From Piromyces finnis (Eukaryota; Neocallimastigomycota; Neocallimastigomycetes; Neocallimastigales; Neocallimastigaceae), in the NCBI GenBank assembly GCA_002104945.1, contig MCFH01000006.1:186001-250000 (forward strand): a stretch of DNA of 64,000 nt. Reading direction: 5' to 3'. Under the pieces are notes generated by a model. It was given only the letters and a program-made list of their open reading frames with translations. It did not search any database and had not been told where the DNA came from. Of this stretch, positions 59,955 through 64,000 are shown one piece after another (position 1 is the stretch's first letter; the number at the start of each line of letters is the position of its first letter). A program made the position numbers and the translations under genes.

Positions 59955-62900
59955 TTATGTATTACTCGATACACTTTTAACATATTCCTTTATCGAGTAA
60001 TATTTTTCAGGTGACAACGGTATCTGATTATCAATATTATTATCCATATCTTTATCATCATCATTAATATTTAATATTTCATAGTCTTCTTCTTCCTCAG
60101 GACTTATAGGAGAATAAAATTGAGCATCATAATCATAAAAAATTTGACTATTTTCTCTATATTTATCATCAATAAATTTTTTGCTTCTTTTTATTTCAAA
60201 AATATCACTACATTTGAATTGATCATATCCTTTGTTTATCCTTGATCGTTTTAAGGTAGAATAAAATCTTTTTACTGGAGGTAAATCATGCTCATTATCA
60301 TTATATAATGTTGGTCTAGGTATTGGGTTAGAATTAGAACGATATAAATCAACATCAAAATTTGGATATAATCTATTATTTTTAACAGAATTAATCGTGC
60401 TAGTATCACCACTATTATAATATTCATTTCTACCATTATATTCACTATTACTTAATTTATTAATAAGGATTGAATTATCAATAGGAATCTTCTTAATATT
60501 TATAGTACTTGGTTTTCTATTAATATTTATTGAAGGCATACGTAGATTTCTTAATTTACGATATTTATTATTATATTGAGATATATTATTGGCGTGTTCA
60601 TAAACACTTGAAGAATTGTTTCTTTTTATTACTGACAAGGTGGATTGAGATGAACAATTAAAAGAATTACTTTCTTGATCATAAAATCTTGGAAGTGTAG
60701 TTTCGCTCAAGTTTTGTTTATAGTAATAGGTATTTTCCGAATCATCATGTCCATTTATGATTGAATTTATTATAACTTCGTTAGATCTTTCTAATGGATG
60801 TAACTGGTAAGCCATTTGTTCATTATTATTTTCATTATTTATATTTTCTTTATCAGTATTTATATAATTTCTTTTAATACTAATTGAATTATTTTCCGAT
60901 TTTTGGTATGATTTTTTTAACAAGCCGGTAAGTCTTTTATTATTAATATTATTCATATTCAAATGACTTTTTCTATTTCGATGACAATTAACTCTTGATG
61001 TAAACTTATCGTCGAGGTAATAATGATCAATATCGTTAATGACAGAACCAGAATTATAAGTTCCTCTATCACTACTATTTTCAATTATTTTTTTGTCCAT
61101 ACTTTTTATTCCAAGATAAGAAGTATTATCAGGAATATTCTTATGGTGGTCATGATCATCACTAGAACTTATACTATCTTCAATAGATATCGAATCATCG
61201 GTTGAATCCGTCAACCTTACTTTGACACATTTAATGTTATTTATAATGTCTTTTGGATTTATGTTGTTATCAATTTTTTCTGTACTGATTATTGTATCAT
61301 AAACAGAATTAAATCGTTTTAGTTTTTGATCCATGTCTGTATTACTGTAAACAACATCAGAGGAATAATGTTTCTCTTGGATTAGTTTATTGATTTGATG
61401 ATTAGTTATAGCATCATTTGGAAGGGAAATATGTTCTATTGGAGGATTATGGGTAGCATCTGAGATTTTCAGAGTTTCAGAAGTCATATCTATTCCATTA
61501 ATATATTCTTCTGAAAACGAATTTGATTCTAAAATTGTTTTTCCATCTGATATTAATTGACATTGACTTTCACCCAAGTATTCATTCTCCTTTTGATGAA
61601 AAGAGTATGAATCATGATTTTCCTCACCCGAATATTCTAATGTTTCTTGTTTCTGAAGCAAAGAGCTACCACTTTTAATAATTTTTTTTTCTTTTAATTC
61701 ATTATTATATACGGGTGATGGAATGCTAATTTTATTTACTTCAAAATGACCTGAAGAAATTGAAGATATACTCTGCCTATCATTCTCTTTATAACGAAGA
61801 TTTTCTCCTTTCATATATTCTTTCCTTAGAAAAGATGATTCTGACGATCCATTTTCATTTTCATCATGGTTTGAATCATAAAGTACTGGGGACACAATAG
61901 AACCCTTAACTGACGCAACACTTAATCTTGATAAGTTAGCATCTTCTGGATAGGCTGGATATGATGAATGAACACTATTTACTATATGATCATGACCTTC
62001 TATCATCTCTTTGGTAATATTTTTAATGGAATTTATTGAATTAAATAATTGTTGTTTAAAGGAATGTCCAGGTGATGTTTCATTACTATTTGCTATTGGT
62101 GGTGCTATAGATGTTTTTATTATACTATCATGACGACTGCAAATACTAGTAATATTACTTTTATATCTTTTTCTTGGTGAGTTAATCGGTGTCTGAGTTC
62201 GTATAGATTCCATTCTTGGGTGATAATTTTGTGAATCATTATTAATTGATGATGTTTTTGTACCATTTGTTTGTTTTTTTGGAGGAGGAATTATAAAATT
62301 GGATGTTTTGATTGAACTAGTTTTCTTTTTATTAAAAATATAATAATAAAAGTATATAATATAAAATATGATAATTCCTATAAACATTGTTAATACTATA
62401 CAATCTAAGGAATTGAATTTAGAATTATAATTACTATTATGATCTATTAAGTTTTTTAAAATAACAGATGAATATAAATCTTGATGTTCTAATGAATTTG
62501 GATTAACTATAATAAATTTAATATTTAATAGATATATAAAAAAAGTATTAATATATTTTAATTCTATTGTAATTACTATGCAACCTTTATAAAATTTCAA
62601 ACAATAATAATAATAATAATAATAAAATATATATACATGATGATAAACAACTTTTTACACAAGGGTATGGCCAATAATCAGGTTCGTATCTTGCTTGAAA
62701 TATTTCATTGCAAGGCTTATAACATGTTTCTAACTTTATACTTTCTTTATTTGTAAGAAAGCCTTTAAAGTTATTATATCCAGCAACATTTCTTTTATAC
62801 ATAAAAAGGGTTGTATTTATAATTAATATATAATAATTATAATATATTTATATTATTGAATAGTAATGAAAAATTTTTGATATAGATTATTGGAACTATT

Positions 62901-63850
62901 TTAAAAAATAGAAAGGATACTTACAATTCTTTTAAATTTGTAAACTTTATCAAAAAGTCTAAATTTCCACTCATTGGGTTATTAGATAGATTACTTAAAA
63001 GTACATAGATATAATTAATTTAAAGGAAATATATTATTTATGATTTTTTTTATTATAACTTAAACTTACATTGTGTTAATAACTGAAATTGAGGGATAAT
63101 TTATGGATGTTATATTACATTCAAAATTTTCTATTATATTATTATCTGATAAATTTCTTTTATATATAATTAAAAATAATATATATTAAATATGAGCGTA
63201 TGAAGGAATATTGGTAATATTTTAATATTAGTAGTATTGTTTTACTGTAGTATTGTATATATTCTTTAACTTACAAGATTTTTAAACTGGGTAAATTAAA
63301 TATACTACAAGGAAAATTAATAGAAGTGGTTGATAAACCATCTAAATTACTTTTTTTTTTTTTATTTTAATTTTTTTTATTAAAAAAAAGAAAGGAAGAA
63401 GGAAAGAAAGAAAGAAAGAAAAAAGAGAGAAATTCAATTAAAATACGCCATTTCAAAATTTTAATTGTAAAATATTATAAATTGAAAGAAAAAAAAAAAT
63501 AGAATAATTCCATACACTTTAAGAATATTATTATTTTCATTACAAGATATATATTCTTCAGATATATTACAACAACGACTTGACTTATTGAAGTCTTGAT
63601 ATATTATATGAGATTTAGATATTGATAGTTCTTCTAACACTGTATATAAGATACTACAATCATTATTAGTTAAAAATGTTGTGTCCCTAACTATACTTGC
63701 ATTTGAATTCACATTGGAACTCACGTTTGCTTTATTATTATTATTATTATTGATTATTGAATTTGAATTTCCATTATTTTTTTTTCCATAAGTTTGTATT
63801 AAAAAAAATAAATTGACACCAAGTATTATAATACTGAAATGAATATTCAT
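59955..63850 (-). CDS. LRR single-pass membrane protein with long cytoplasmic tail
   Basis: Six exons on the minus strand, 63850-63516, 63349-63275, 63156-63070, 62993-62925, 62791-62637, 62506-59955, give 1090 residues. It has a signal peptide (1-22, IIILGVNLFFLIQTYG), an Asn-rich linker, then an N-terminal cap with CysCys and leucine-rich repeats: SIFNLPSLKILNLSDNN, ISVINTINLSNNPMSGNL and FTNLKELNVAG. Each repeat sits on its own small exon with phase-2 introns, as in modular LRR genes. A juxtamembrane Cys-rich section (YKPCNEIF and CVKSCLSS) precedes one transmembrane helix near 276-298. The tail of about 790 residues is Ser/Asn/Asp-rich without a kinase or other domain; just after the membrane it has a Pro-rich basic motif (IIPPPKKQ). 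The design resembles receptor-like proteins. The ligand and signalling partner are unknown. The acceptor of the last exon (TATAG at 62507) is the one that keeps the frame. Confidence 0.85.
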
Positions 63851-64000
63851 TATTCTTTCTTAATAGTTTTTTTTTTAAAGGCGCTTTTTTTTATTGCTTA
63901 AAAAATAAATATATATATATATATATAAATGAAAGTGTTTTTTTTTTACTTTAATATTTTATTTTATATAATTATAATTATATATGTTATCGAATATATT
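63851..64000. other. Upstream end of the LRR gene
   Basis: The probable promoter side of the LRR gene; contains an (AT)n block near 63909-63927. Nothing else seen. Confidence 0.5.

Overview
The window is a very AT-rich eukaryotic nuclear sequence. It carries intron-rich protein genes separated by A/T homopolymers and (AAAT)n/(AAT)n tracts. The best guess for the source is an anaerobic gut fungus (Neocallimastigomycota). The evidence is the base composition, the Asn-rich proteins, short AT-rich GT-AG introns, and a family-48 glycoside hydrolase protein ending in three Cys-rich fungal dockerin domains, a combination known from gut-fungal cellulosomes. No tRNA, rRNA, transposon or CRISPR array could be supported.

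I rebuilt 15 multi-exon genes by hand. Every junction uses GT-AG and the total of each coding sequence is a multiple of three. Left to right: (1-2) a tandem pair on the minus strand of secreted-type single-pass membrane proteins with a cytoplasmic SH3 domain; (3) SSRP1, the FACT subunit, with a fused HMG box; (4) a SWI3/RSC8-type SWIRM-SANT chromatin-remodelling subunit; (5) an ANKRD40-like ankyrin protein; (6) an RCO1/PHF12-like double-PHD protein; (7) Mediator subunit MED18 (minus); (8) the PP2A scaffold subunit A; (9) a CRAL-TRIO + RhoGAP protein (minus); a 4.3-kb gene-poor stretch; (10) the SNARE YKT6; (11) the GH48-dockerin protein (minus); (12) a 2183-residue golgin-like coiled-coil protein; (13) a haspin-like kinase; (14) a WD40 protein; (15) an LRR single-pass receptor-like protein with an approximately 790-residue cytoplasmic tail (minus).

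Most genes are housekeeping: transcription/chromatin (SSRP1, SWI3, RCO1, MED18), signalling (PP2A-A, RhoGAP) and Golgi trafficking (YKT6, golgin). There is no operon logic; neighbours are independent genes.

The unusual content is: a structurally complete GH48 that appears to have lost its catalytic residues while keeping three dockerins (candidate non-catalytic cellulosome subunit); a haspin-like kinase with HRD changed to HRE and the Mg-binding Asn changed to Cys (candidate pseudokinase); the tandem SH3-tail membrane pair whose tails are almost identical at DNA level while their ectodomains have diverged; a YKT6 intron placed exactly between the CaaX box and the stop codon; and a golgin whose Asn-rich middle repeats an I-P-F-F motif. 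Family assignments come from recalled motifs, not database searches.
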